Positions 31,689 to 42,789 of a DNA stretch of 64,000 bases are shown one piece after another; the first letter of the stretch is position 1; every line of letters starts with the position of its first letter. The notes below the pieces were generated by a model. That model did not search any database and was not told the origin of the DNA. It saw only the letters and a program-made list of their open reading frames with translations. A program made the position numbers and the translations under genes. This stretch comes from an uncultured Poribacteria bacterium (GTDB lineage Bacteria; Poribacteria; WGA-4E; WGA-3G). The stretch lies in contig OY282383.1 in assembly GCA_958295855.1 (NCBI GenBank), forward strand, positions 4,568,481-4,632,480. The letters run 5' to 3'.

Positions 31689-32504
31689 ATGAACATGTGG
31701 CATACGTTGCTATCTAGCAAAGGCTTTCTCGTCAGTTTGATCATCTGCCTCCTGCTTATCGCGGGCAGTCTTGTCTATCAAGAAAGCGTCAACCGCGACA
31801 TCCGAGAACGAGAAACGAGCACCCGGCGGTTTCTGCAGCAGCTAGAAACCAACGACCCTGCTCGCACAACATCGCCATCTGAAAATACAGACATTGACAC
31901 AGTGGGACAAACGGATGCACCTGTCGTAACCGACGACACCCGCGAAATGATGTCTGAAGAGACGGATGGATTACCTATAGATGATGCCGAGTTCGTTGAC
32001 GCAGACGTGGGGCTGTCTCTTGAGGAAACACCTGAAACCGGCGATGCTCCTGTCTCTCCGTATGGGGTTTCACCTTACGGCTTCGGACCTTATCCGGAAA
32101 TCCCAGCAGGTTTTCCTGAAAACCTTAGGCCTGTATGGACCTGGTCTGAAGAGAAGTTAGAGAGAATAGTGGGAAAACAAAAGAACTTTGAGTTGATGCA
32201 TAGAGTTCTCATAAAACTCTGGAATCAAGGAGATCAAGATTTCGTAGGAGTCACTCGAGGTGATGACAATGGTAAGGTCTACCCAATCTATCCGGGCGTT
32301 ACCTACGTAGCTTGGCGCGAAGTGAAGGATCTGCATGGAAAGGTGCATCGATACCCGGGTTTTGCCTTATCGGGACCAGACGTTCCCAGACTCAGCCGAG
32401 TTGATTTTGCTGAAGGTAGAGGATATCCTCCTCATGTTACTGTACTTGACCGCGAAACGACAGGAATTGAGCCTTATCAATTCCTGGGTTTACAAAGGCG
32501 GTAA
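31689..32504 (+). CDS. rRNA-locus membrane paralog 2 (family A)
   Basis: MNMWHTLLSSKGFLVSLIICLLLIAGSLVYQESVNRDIRERETSTRRFLQQLETN...VSPYGFGPYPEIP...GIEPYQFLGL; AAAGGAG site. Confidence 0.8.
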   Translation: MNMWHTLLSSKGFLVSLIICLLLIAGSLVYQESVNRDIRERETSTRRFLQQLETNDPARTTSPSENTDIDTVGQTDAPVVTDDTREMMSEETDGLPIDDAEFVDADVGLSLEETPETGDAPVSPYGVSPYGFGPYPEIPAGFPENLRPVWTWSEEKLERIVGKQKNFELMHRVLIKLWNQGDQDFVGVTRGDDNGKVYPIYPGVTYVAWREVKDLHGKVHRYPGFALSGPDVPRLSRVDFAEGRGYPPHVTVLDRETTGIEPYQFLGLQRR

Positions 32505-32671
32505 AATATGTGAGTGCTAGCGTGTCAGTATTCACAGCTCCTGTCCACTATGATGCGCCTTCTATTTTTCATTCCGCTTATTGTAATTGACTTTATTAAG
32601 TAGAGCCTAAAAGCCATCGTTGTCTTTTGACATCGGCGGCTTTCTTTTTTTCTCGCTCGCAACCTCTTTAG

Positions 32672-33058
32672 CCCCAGCGGGGCGACAGGTGTATAGCCGC
32701 GCGTGCCTACCCTCCCCCTTAGCCCCAGCGGGGCGACAGGCGTCTAGTATTTAGGGGGCCCCGTTCAACCCAACCTATAGGCTTTCTCCCTTATATTTTC
32801 ATGCCCGAAGCGGAGAGACACATACCGCCCCTACGGGGATTTGGACGCGGGCCGCGTCGCGCGGCTATACACATACCGCCCCGCTGGGGCTTTGGATATG
32901 GGCCGGGTCGCGATACTATACACATACCGCCCCGCTGGGGCTTTGGACGTGGGACGCGTCGCGATGCTCCTCTTTAGCCCTGTCAGGGCGACATGTGTAT
33001 AGCCGCGCGTGCCTATCCTCCTCTTTAGCCCCAGCGGGGCGACATGTGTCGACTAAAA
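32672..33058. repeat. R3 dispersed repeat array 'ttagccccagcggggcgacatgtgtatag' in both orientations
   Basis: About six units, e.g. 'cttagccccagcggggcgacaggcgtctag' and inverse 'ctatacacataccgccccgctggggctttgga'. Confidence 0.85.
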
Positions 33059-33257
33059 ACCAAAAATGAATGGGAGGATGGAGGTGTTCATTGTCTGAAT
33101 CGCGGATTACGCAGATTACGCAGATTAACGCGGATTTTAAGAGGGTGTTTTTGTAAAGTCACGTCACGCTACGAATAGGAACAACCTGATTCTATCAATT
33201 AAGTTCGTTAGCATACCGCGAAAAAGCGATTAATAGTCTATTTCTTAACAAATTAAT

Positions 33258-33286
33258 TTGACAAACCCCTTTTCAGGGTGTATAAT
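33258..33286 (+). promoter_or_regulatory. tRNA-Ile sigma70 promoter (copy of 16S promoter/leader)
   Basis: TTGACA 33258-33263, 17-nt spacer, TATAAT 33281-33286; flanks nearly identical to 27551-27620. Confidence 0.85.
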
Positions 33287-33358
33287 TAATAGTGTGTTTT
33301 GACAAAAAGGCCAAGTTGTTCTTTCGCAAACGTCTCTCCTCTCCAAAGCACTCCTTGT

Positions 33359-33432
33359 GGGCTTATAGCTCAGACGGTTAGAGCGCGCGCCTGATAAGCG
33401 CGAGGTCTCTGGTTCGATTCCAGATAAGCCCA
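33359..33432 (+). tRNA. tRNA-Ile(GAT)
   Basis: GGGCTTATAGCTCAGACGGTTAGAGCGCGCGCCTGATAAGCGCGAGGTCTCTGGTTCGATTCCAGATAAGCCCA; acceptor GGGCTTA/TAAGCCC, loop CTGATAA. Confidence 0.96.
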
Positions 33433-33474
33433 CCTTTTCCTATCCCCATTTTAATTTTCATAAAGGTAAACTTG

Positions 33475-34980
33475 ATGCTAACAACACTCATCCGCCGAGA
33501 ACTGCTTGACAATCTGATGACATTCCGCTTCGCGGCAGCAGTCTTCGTTATGTTGCTGCTTGTGGTGGCGAATACCGCTGTGCTCATCAAGGACTACGAG
33601 CGGCGGTTAGCAAACTACAACACCGCTGTCAAAACGCATCAGCAGAAAGTACGGGAGAGGAAAACCTATTCGGCGGGAGACTTGAACGTCGACCGGGCAC
33701 CGAATCCGTTGAGTATCTTCAATGTTGGGTTGGATAAACGATTGGGTAACCAAGTAGCCGTTCATCACGGGTTTGTGCCGACGCTTTGGGATGCCAAGAT
33801 GCACGGGTCGGATACTACCTTTCTCAATATCTTCTCTTCGATTGACATTGTTTTTATCTTTGAGGTGGTGCTGAGCCTAATGGCACTGATCTTCGCCTAC
33901 GATGCGATTGCGGGGGAACGCGAGGCTGGCACGCTACGCTTAGTCTTGACGCATCCTGTCCGTCGAAGTCACATCCTGGCTGCCAAATATATTAGCGCGA
34001 TGGCGTGTCTGCTTATCCCTTTGTTGATGAGCCTGGCCCTTGCGGTGATTTTGCTGACGAGTGCAGGTTCGATTTCCCTGAAAACGGCTGATTTTCTGCG
34101 TATCGGTGGAATTGTCTTAACATCTCTTGTGTATCTTTCTGTCTTTTACCTCGTCGGGCTGCTGATTTCGGCGACAACTCACAGAACCGGCACCGCACTG
34201 ATGTTTTCTATGTTTGTCTGGGGTTTTTGGGTGCTGGTGTATCCAAATATGATTCTTGCAGCGGTCGACTCGATGCACGATGCAGAACCTCGCACGAAAG
34301 CGGTTTTTTCTCAGATTCAACAGATGTGGGAGGCGTTCGACAGGGAACGTGGAGAGTTCCTCGAGAATGACCCGGTGCCAGGGGAGAGTACAAATTTTGA
34401 CATAGGGTGGATGGGGTTTGACTTCAGACACTTTCGCAAGGATTCAGCAACACTACGGTATTACTACCAAGCCGGTGCACACTTTGAAGAAATTGATGAG
34501 CGATCTCAATCACAAGTGCCGCACGCACAAAATTATTACCAGTTCCTCGTGCCACTGACTATCCGGACCGCAGCGCGAACGTGGCTCGTCCGAAGGCAGG
34601 CATTGGAAAACATTTTCGTTCAGCCGGCGAGCGTGGATAGGACGTTGTTGAAGCTCTCGCCAGTCGGCATGTACGATGCCGCAACGCAGGCCTGGGCAGG
34701 CACCGACCTCCTCGGCATCCAGGATTTTTTCGACGCAGCGCGGCAGTACCGGCAGACCGTGATTGACTATTTCTACGATAGGGAGGCATTCGGCTCGCGA
34801 CAATGGTTTTCTGCGGACAAGGGGGCCGCCGATTGGAGCACGCTGCCCCGGTTTTCGTTTCAAAGAAGCGATGTCGGCGTAAATGCAAAGCGAGCACTAC
34901 CGGATCTGTTTCTACTGTTAATAATTAACCTAGGCCTGTTCATAATAATATTTCTGATTTTTATCAAGAGTGAAATATAG
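33475..34980 (+). CDS. ABC-2 type transporter permease
   Basis: TLIRRELLDNLMTFRFAAAVFVMLLLVV...SLMALIFAYDAIAGEREAGTLRLVLTHPVRRSHILAAKYISA; ABC-2 permease signature. Confidence 0.85.
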   Translation: MLTTLIRRELLDNLMTFRFAAAVFVMLLLVVANTAVLIKDYERRLANYNTAVKTHQQKVRERKTYSAGDLNVDRAPNPLSIFNVGLDKRLGNQVAVHHGFVPTLWDAKMHGSDTTFLNIFSSIDIVFIFEVVLSLMALIFAYDAIAGEREAGTLRLVLTHPVRRSHILAAKYISAMACLLIPLLMSLALAVILLTSAGSISLKTADFLRIGGIVLTSLVYLSVFYLVGLLISATTHRTGTALMFSMFVWGFWVLVYPNMILAAVDSMHDAEPRTKAVFSQIQQMWEAFDRERGEFLENDPVPGESTNFDIGWMGFDFRHFRKDSATLRYYYQAGAHFEEIDERSQSQVPHAQNYYQFLVPLTIRTAARTWLVRRQALENIFVQPASVDRTLLKLSPVGMYDAATQAWAGTDLLGIQDFFDAARQYRQTVIDYFYDREAFGSRQWFSADKGAADWSTLPRFSFQRSDVGVNAKRALPDLFLLLIINLGLFIIIFLIFIKSEI

Positions 34981-36394
34981 CAAAATGATATGGCATATTA
35001 CGAAACGTGAACTTTACGATAATCTGAACAGCCTTCGATTTACGCTTGCAACGGTGTTGCTTCTGGGGTTGATGCTGACGAACGCCGTTGTGCATCTCCG
35101 AGAGCACCCAAAGCGAATACAGAAATATCACGCTTCTGTCAGGGAGTCTCTGAAGGATTTAACGTCTCGGGCTGACGACAGTTTGTATGAGATTGCGCAG
35201 CAGGGCCCCGGATTGCTTCACAAAAAACCGTCCCCGCTCCATTTCTGTGCAGAGGGCGGAGAGGCGTTTCTGTCAGATGTTGTTGGCGGGGCTTTCCTTT
35301 GGTCCATCAGCGGCGGTCTAAACGGCTTCTGGCGGCTGAACTATCCATCTGCTACCCCCAATCTAACAAATATTCGCCCGGACGTTACCAAAGTGGATTG
35401 GGTATTCATCATCGGGTACGTCTTGAGCCTGATTGCGCTCCTATTCACTTTTGATTCAGTCTCCGGCGAGCGCGAACGGGGTACCTTGCGATTAATGTTG
35501 GCAAACCCGATTCCGCGCCACACTGTACTCACCGGCAAGTTTTTGGGTGCGTTAATCAGTATTAACATTCCGTTCACGCTTGCCGTGTTGATGAACCTTC
35601 TCGTGATTTCTACTTCAAGCGATGTTCACCTTGGAACGGAAATATGGGAACGCTTAGGCATCATCTTCCTCATCGCTGTTCTCTACACCTGTCTTTTTAT
35701 CGCGTTGGGTTTACTCGTTTCCGCCCGTGTTCAACGAAGTGCAGTAGGGCTCGTCATGCTCCTATTGGCTTGGGCGATCTTCGTGGTTTTTATGCCGAGC
35801 ATCCTCGCGACAATTGCGAGTGGCTTTTCATCGCCGATGACCTCGGATGAACTTTGGGCGCGCCGAGGCGAGCTTTATCGGGAACGGTGGGCGCGGTACG
35901 ACGCTCATCTCCCAGCGGAATCTGAGTCCTCTAAAAGAATGCGGTTTGAAGGTGAGCACGTCATCCAAGAAGCGACAGAACAGGAACGTTTGAGCGAAGC
36001 ACACTTAGCGCAGAAGATTGGCCAGGTTAAATTTGCACGTGCTATCACTCGCGTCTCACCGGTAGCGATTGTTCACCATCTTCTTGAGGCGTTTGCTGGG
36101 ACAGGATTTGAACGACATCTGCAATTTGTGGAGAATACGCGGCGTTACGCCCGCCACTTTCGCGAATTCGTCGTGGACACCGATAGAGCGGATGCGGAGA
36201 GCCTCCATATCATCGGGGTTCGTGAGGGCATGTCGCAGAAGTCTGTCAGCCCGGCTGCGATTCCAAAATTTGAAGATACGCTGAGCCTCAGCAGAGATTT
36301 CAACACAGCGGCGGTGGATGTGCTGTTGTTAACACTGTTCGTCATAGTCCTGCTATCCAGCACTTATCTTGCGTTCGTGCGCGTTGAGATTTGA
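34970..36394 (+). CDS. ABC-2 type transporter permease (paralog)
   Basis: MIWHITKRELYDNLNSLRFTLATVLLLGL...LSLIALLFTFDSVSGERERGTLRLMLANPIPRHTVLTGKFLGALIS; overlaps previous CDS by 11 nt. Confidence 0.85.
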   Translation: MKYSKMIWHITKRELYDNLNSLRFTLATVLLLGLMLTNAVVHLREHPKRIQKYHASVRESLKDLTSRADDSLYEIAQQGPGLLHKKPSPLHFCAEGGEAFLSDVVGGAFLWSISGGLNGFWRLNYPSATPNLTNIRPDVTKVDWVFIIGYVLSLIALLFTFDSVSGERERGTLRLMLANPIPRHTVLTGKFLGALISINIPFTLAVLMNLLVISTSSDVHLGTEIWERLGIIFLIAVLYTCLFIALGLLVSARVQRSAVGLVMLLLAWAIFVVFMPSILATIASGFSSPMTSDELWARRGELYRERWARYDAHLPAESESSKRMRFEGEHVIQEATEQERLSEAHLAQKIGQVKFARAITRVSPVAIVHHLLEAFAGTGFERHLQFVENTRRYARHFREFVVDTDRADAESLHIIGVREGMSQKSVSPAAIPKFEDTLSLSRDFNTAAVDVLLLTLFVIVLLSSTYLAFVRVEI

Positions 36395-36515
36395 TGTCGG
36401 CGGGGAATACCTTGCTTTTATCATGGAACCCACAAAGCGTTTACTGGGACAGGATAGCGGCTATCCCTTAGAAAAAAGAGAACTCGGCGGGCTCAGAAAA
36501 AATCTGCATTTTAAT

Positions 36516-36644
36516 TTGACTTCTGTCCTTTTTTGTGGTATACTTAATATCGTTGCAAAATAAATTTGACTTATGCCGTTTTTTATAGTATACTTAATCC
36601 TGTTGCAAAATAAATTTGACAAAGCTGTTTTTTTGTGGTATACT
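36516..36644 (+). promoter_or_regulatory. Three tandem sigma70 promoters of tRNA-Ala, 50-bp period
   Basis: TTGACT-17-TATACT at 36516/36539; TTGACT-17-TATACT at 36566/36589; TTGACA-17-TATACT at 36616/36639. Confidence 0.88.
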
Positions 36645-36662
36645 ATGTATCATTCATTATTT

Positions 36663-36735
36663 GGGGGTGTAGCTCAGTTGGGAGAGCGTCTGCTTTGCAC
36701 GCAGAAGGTCAGCGGTTCAACTCCGCTCATCTCCA
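36663..36735 (+). tRNA. tRNA-Ala(TGC)
   Basis: GGGGGTGTAGCTCAGTTGGGAGAGCGTCTGCTTTGCACGCAGAAGGTCAGCGGTTCAACTCCGCTCATCTCCA; loop TTTGCAC. Confidence 0.95.
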
Positions 36736-36828
36736 TCCGAGTGGCAGGTTGCGTGCTCGGAAACCGGTTAGTCCGGCCCCTGGTATGAGAGGAACGGTGT
36801 AGACTAACCTAATTAAAAAAAAATAAAT

Positions 36829-36857
36829 TTGACAAGCGTTGTTTTTTGTAGTATACT
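36829..36857 (+). promoter_or_regulatory. Fourth promoter copy, upstream of pseudo-tRNA and 23S
   Basis: TTGACA 36829-36834, 17-nt spacer, TATACT 36852-36857. Confidence 0.85.
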
Positions 36858-36874
36858 ATATACTATCAAAAATA

Positions 36875-36943
36875 GGAGTAGCTCAGTGAGGCGAGCATCT
36901 GCCCTTAGCGTGGCAGGAAACGGTTCGATTCCGTTCATCTCCA
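36875..36943 (+). pseudogene. Degenerate tRNA-like sequence
   Basis: GGAGTAGCTCAGTGAGGCGAGCATCTGCCCTTAGCGTGGCAGGAAACGGTTCGATTCCGTTCATCTCCA; D- and T-arms kept, acceptor stem lacks about 3 nt, anticodon loop 8 nt, variable loop short. Confidence 0.75.
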
Positions 36944-37028
36944 TCGCCGCGAAGCGAGTGCGCTTCTGATTGGCGAAGTTCTTTGACAATTGTATAGAGA
37001 GGGTAAATCGGTAGAATAATATCACCTT

Positions 37029-40022
<2,994 letters not shown>

Positions 40023-40113
40023 CTTCTTTATTAACCTACCGACCCCTCACTACCTATGCAATTGTCAAATATTCTTGTAACGGCTCAGAAACAACTGAGT
40101 CATACGAAAACCT

Positions 40114-40232
40114 TTCCGGTGGCTATAGCGAAGGGGAACCACCCGTACCCATCCCGAACACGGTAGTTAAGCCCTTCCGCGCTGATGATACTTCGGGGGA
40201 GACCCCGCGGGAAAGTAAGTCGCTGCCGGGAA
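40114..40232 (+). rRNA. rrf: 5S ribosomal RNA
   Basis: ttccggtggctatagcgaaggggaaccacccgtacccatcccgaacacggtagttaagcccttccgcgctgatgatacttcgggggagaccccgcgggaaagtaagtcgctgccgggaa. Confidence 0.95.
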
Positions 40233-40237
40233 ACCTA

Positions 40238-40266
40238 TCTCAGGGGCAGGCACCACGCCTGCCCCG
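40238..40266 (+). terminator. Possible terminator/palindrome after 5S
   Basis: tctcaggggcaggcaccacgcctgccccgg; strong GC hairpin but no long T tract. Confidence 0.45.
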
Positions 40267-40366
40267 GATTTCCTCATTCTCTCCCATAAGACGATGCAAA
40301 GTATAAAACATCCGTTCTTGCTATGAACATCGGTGTATACCCAGGATTAAAGGAACAGAAAGTGAC

Positions 40367-40585
40367 ATGAATAAGCATAGCGGTAGCAATTTTGATGATT
40401 TTCTCAAAGAAGAGGGTATTTTTGAGGAGGTGTCCGCACTCACTGAGAAGCGTTTGGCAGCTTTACGCGCCGGTGAGGTCGTGGAAGTAGATGATACGTA
40501 TGAACTTCCTGAAGATTCAACTGGACCTATTGACCTATTTTTTCAATGGTTCCGAATCAGAAGATCAAAGGGCAGATCCCAATAA
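40367..40585 (+). pseudogene. Truncated HigA/XRE-type antitoxin N-terminal relic 1
   Basis: MNKHSGSNFDDFLKEEGIFEEVSALTEKRLAALRAGE...; matches the N-terminal 'GSxFDDFLxEEGIxEEVxAxAxKRxxA' head of HigA-like antitoxins but no HTH follows. Confidence 0.55.
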
Positions 40586-40593
40586 ATCTCGTT

Positions 40594-40692
40594 CAATTTG
40601 ATCTCCCCCCAGATCAAATTTGGGGGCGACCCCGCGGGAAAGTAGGGCGCTGCCGGGAAACCTCTCTCAGGGGCAGGTTCATCACCTGCCCG
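40594..40692 (+). pseudogene. 5S rRNA relic A with upstream hairpin
   Basis: caatttgatctccccccagatcaaattt then gggggcgaccccgcgggaaagtagggcgctgccgggaaacct...ggggcaggttcatcacctgccc. Confidence 0.8.
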
Positions 40693-40714
40693 TGGTGCAA
40701 GGAGGAAACCTCAC

Positions 40715-41464
40715 ATGTTCCGTACGCTTTTTTCAAGCCGCTTGTTTGTCGGTGGACTTGTCGTTTGCGTTCTTGTCTGTACAGGTATCTACCTGTGGGG
40801 GCAACATGCAGAAAACAAGTTCCGCGAACAAGAGGCAGAAACCCACAGATTCCTCCAGCAACTGAAAGAAAGGCAAGCAGCGCAGGCAGTTCCTACTACA
40901 GAACAAACCGAGGCAGCACTGCGGGAAACGGATACAACTGTTTCTAATGCTGATGATGCTGCTGAAGTGTTCCCGGATATCCCTGATGCCGTGCCTGAAG
41001 GCACAGACACCGGTGCCCTCCAAACCCACGGAGAAACTGCAAACGAAATCTCGGAGGAAACAACAGCCGACGTGCTAGTCTCTCCTTATGGTTTCGGGCC
41101 CTATCCCGACATCCCCGAGGGATGCCCTGTCCTGCCTCATTCAGCATGGCACGCCATTTCTTCAGATATGGAGTTACTCTTTCGTGTTTCAATTCAAAAA
41201 TGGAATGAAGGCGAACGTTTTCGGGGGGGCAGCATCGAAGACGGAAAAGTCTATCTACATTATCCAAATACCCTATATGTCCTGTATGGGGAACCAGTGG
41301 AAAATGATGATGGAACCATCACAAGACCTATCACTTACACAAAAAGTGCAGGTATAGGACTTTCACCCCAACAAATGCGGGATGGAGAAATCCCCTCCGG
41401 AATTCGAGTACTAGATTTTGATCAGGAAGGCATAAATCCTTATGAGTATCTAGAGTTACCGTAA
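40715..41464 (+). CDS. rRNA-locus membrane paralog 3 (family A)
   Basis: MFRTLFSSRLFVGGLVVCVLVCTGIYLWGQHAENKFREQEAETHRFLQQLKERQ...VSPYGFGPYPDIP...EDGKVYLHYPNTLYVLY...GINPYEYLEL. Confidence 0.8.
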   Translation: MFRTLFSSRLFVGGLVVCVLVCTGIYLWGQHAENKFREQEAETHRFLQQLKERQAAQAVPTTEQTEAALRETDTTVSNADDAAEVFPDIPDAVPEGTDTGALQTHGETANEISEETTADVLVSPYGFGPYPDIPEGCPVLPHSAWHAISSDMELLFRVSIQKWNEGERFRGGSIEDGKVYLHYPNTLYVLYGEPVENDDGTITRPITYTKSAGIGLSPQQMRDGEIPSGIRVLDFDQEGINPYEYLELP

Positions 41465-41492
41465 CCAACCTGAGAAGGCGTTTTAAGCAGAG

Positions 41493-41594
41493 ACAAATTC
41501 GATCTCACCCCAGATCGAATTCGGGGGCGACCCCGCGGGAAAGTAGGTCGCTGCCTGGAAACCTATCTAAAGGGCGGGTGCCACGCCTGCCCTG
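41493..41594 (+). pseudogene. 5S rRNA relic B with upstream hairpin
   Basis: aaattcgatctcaccccagatcgaatt then cgggggcgaccccgcgggaaagtaggtcgctgcctggaaacct...gggcgggtgccacgcctgccc. Confidence 0.8.
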
Positions 41595-41613
41595 GAGATG
41601 TCAAGGGGGACGT

Positions 41614-42372
41614 ATGTTACGAGGCATTTTTTCAAGCAAACTTGTTCTCGCCGGTCTTCTCTTCTGCGTGCTGATTGTCGCCTGCAGCCTGTTCTATCGT
41701 TGGCATGTCGAACGTGGCATCCGCGAAGACGAGGCGCGAACCGAGCGATTTCTTCAGCAGCTAGAAACTAACAAACGGGCGCGCGCGCAGCAACTGTTGG
41801 CACCAACCGACGAAGGCGCGCAAGAACAGGTAGTGGAAACCCCTATTGAAACTGACGACGGTTCCGAAACGGTGTCTGATGCCACAGAACCGCTGACGAC
41901 AGAGGAGGCCGAACGTGTTGACACGGCGGAGGAACTTTTCCGAGAGGTATCGGTTTCGCCCTTCGGCCTAGGTGCGTATCCAGAGGTGCCGGCGGATTAT
42001 ATTGCCAACCGCGGCATCCCTATTTGGTATGAACATAATTTTGGCAAAGATCCAGCAACAGCAACTCATGAGAAAAACGTCGAACTCATAGACAGAGTTC
42101 TCATAAAATTGTGGAAAGAAGGCGAAGACGTTCGCAGCGGATTTTACAAAGATGGAAAAGTTTATCCTCTTTATTCCAAATCTGCATACGTTAAGTATTA
42201 TGATAGCATACACCATGAAAGCCGTTCCACAGGTTTGACGGTGATGAAAAGTCCAGACTTTGACATAAAACTGAGCATAGAACGTTTACAAAATGGAGAC
42301 ATCCCTGCCGATTACTGGATTCTCGACCTAGACACTTCAGGGATTGATGCTTACGCGTTTTTAGGGCTATAG
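41614..42372 (+). CDS. rRNA-locus membrane paralog 4 (family A)
   Basis: MLRGIFSSKLVLAGLLFCVLIVACSLFYRWHVERGIREDEARTERFLQQLETNK...VSPFGLGAYPEVP...KDGKVYPLYSKSAYVKY...GIDAYAFLGL. Confidence 0.8.
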   Translation: MLRGIFSSKLVLAGLLFCVLIVACSLFYRWHVERGIREDEARTERFLQQLETNKRARAQQLLAPTDEGAQEQVVETPIETDDGSETVSDATEPLTTEEAERVDTAEELFREVSVSPFGLGAYPEVPADYIANRGIPIWYEHNFGKDPATATHEKNVELIDRVLIKLWKEGEDVRSGFYKDGKVYPLYSKSAYVKYYDSIHHESRSTGLTVMKSPDFDIKLSIERLQNGDIPADYWILDLDTSGIDAYAFLGL

Positions 42373-42530
42373 GGGAAGAAACCGTGCCAAAAACTTTTAT
42401 GAAATTCAAACAAGTTTGCTTACTAATTGCCATTCAGGAACTTAAGCATCTTCGTAGTAAAGTCGGTGGGGACGTAATTTTCTTGCCTGTAGCAGATCTG
42501 TCTATAGAAGAATAGAAACGTTGTTGGTAT

Positions 42531-42620
42531 TTCCGGTGGCTATAGCGAAGGGGAACCACCCGTACCCATCCCCGATTTGGGGGCGACCCCGGGGGAAAGT
42601 AGGTCGCTGCCGAGAAACCT
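42531..42620 (+). pseudogene. 5S rRNA relic C with internal deletion
   Basis: ttccggtggctatagcgaaggggaaccacccgtacccatccc joined to cgatttgggggcgaccccgggggaaagtaggtcgctgccgagaaacct. Confidence 0.85.
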
Positions 42621-42642
42621 ATAGAGACATATCTGGTTACTG

Positions 42643-42789
42643 GGTTATGAACGAGCAACCCAAATTCCGGGGCGTTTTTTCCGTACCGAGGCAGGGAATG
42701 AGCCTGTCCGGGAATGGCTTGAAAGCGACAGAGGGATTTGCGTTTGGCACGAAAACGAAGAGATATATGGGAAAGAGGGAGAAACTAAC
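42643..42789 (+). pseudogene. DUF891/HigB-like toxin N-terminal relic
   Basis: Frame reading ...GRFFRTEAGNEPVREWLESDRG...; the FFRTEAGNEPVREWL head is typical of phage Gp49-like (DUF891) toxins; no upstream ATG and no toxin C-terminus. Confidence 0.55.

Noticed and set aside
33245-33590. ORFs 33245-33433 and 33378-33590 (minus)
   Set aside because: They translate the tRNA-Ile antisense (SGIEPETSRLSGARSNRLSYKP), a classic spurious call.
36573-36788. ORF 36573-36788 (GGVAQLGERLLCTQKVSGSTPLISIR)
   Set aside because: Translation of tRNA-Ala sequence and its promoters, not a gene.
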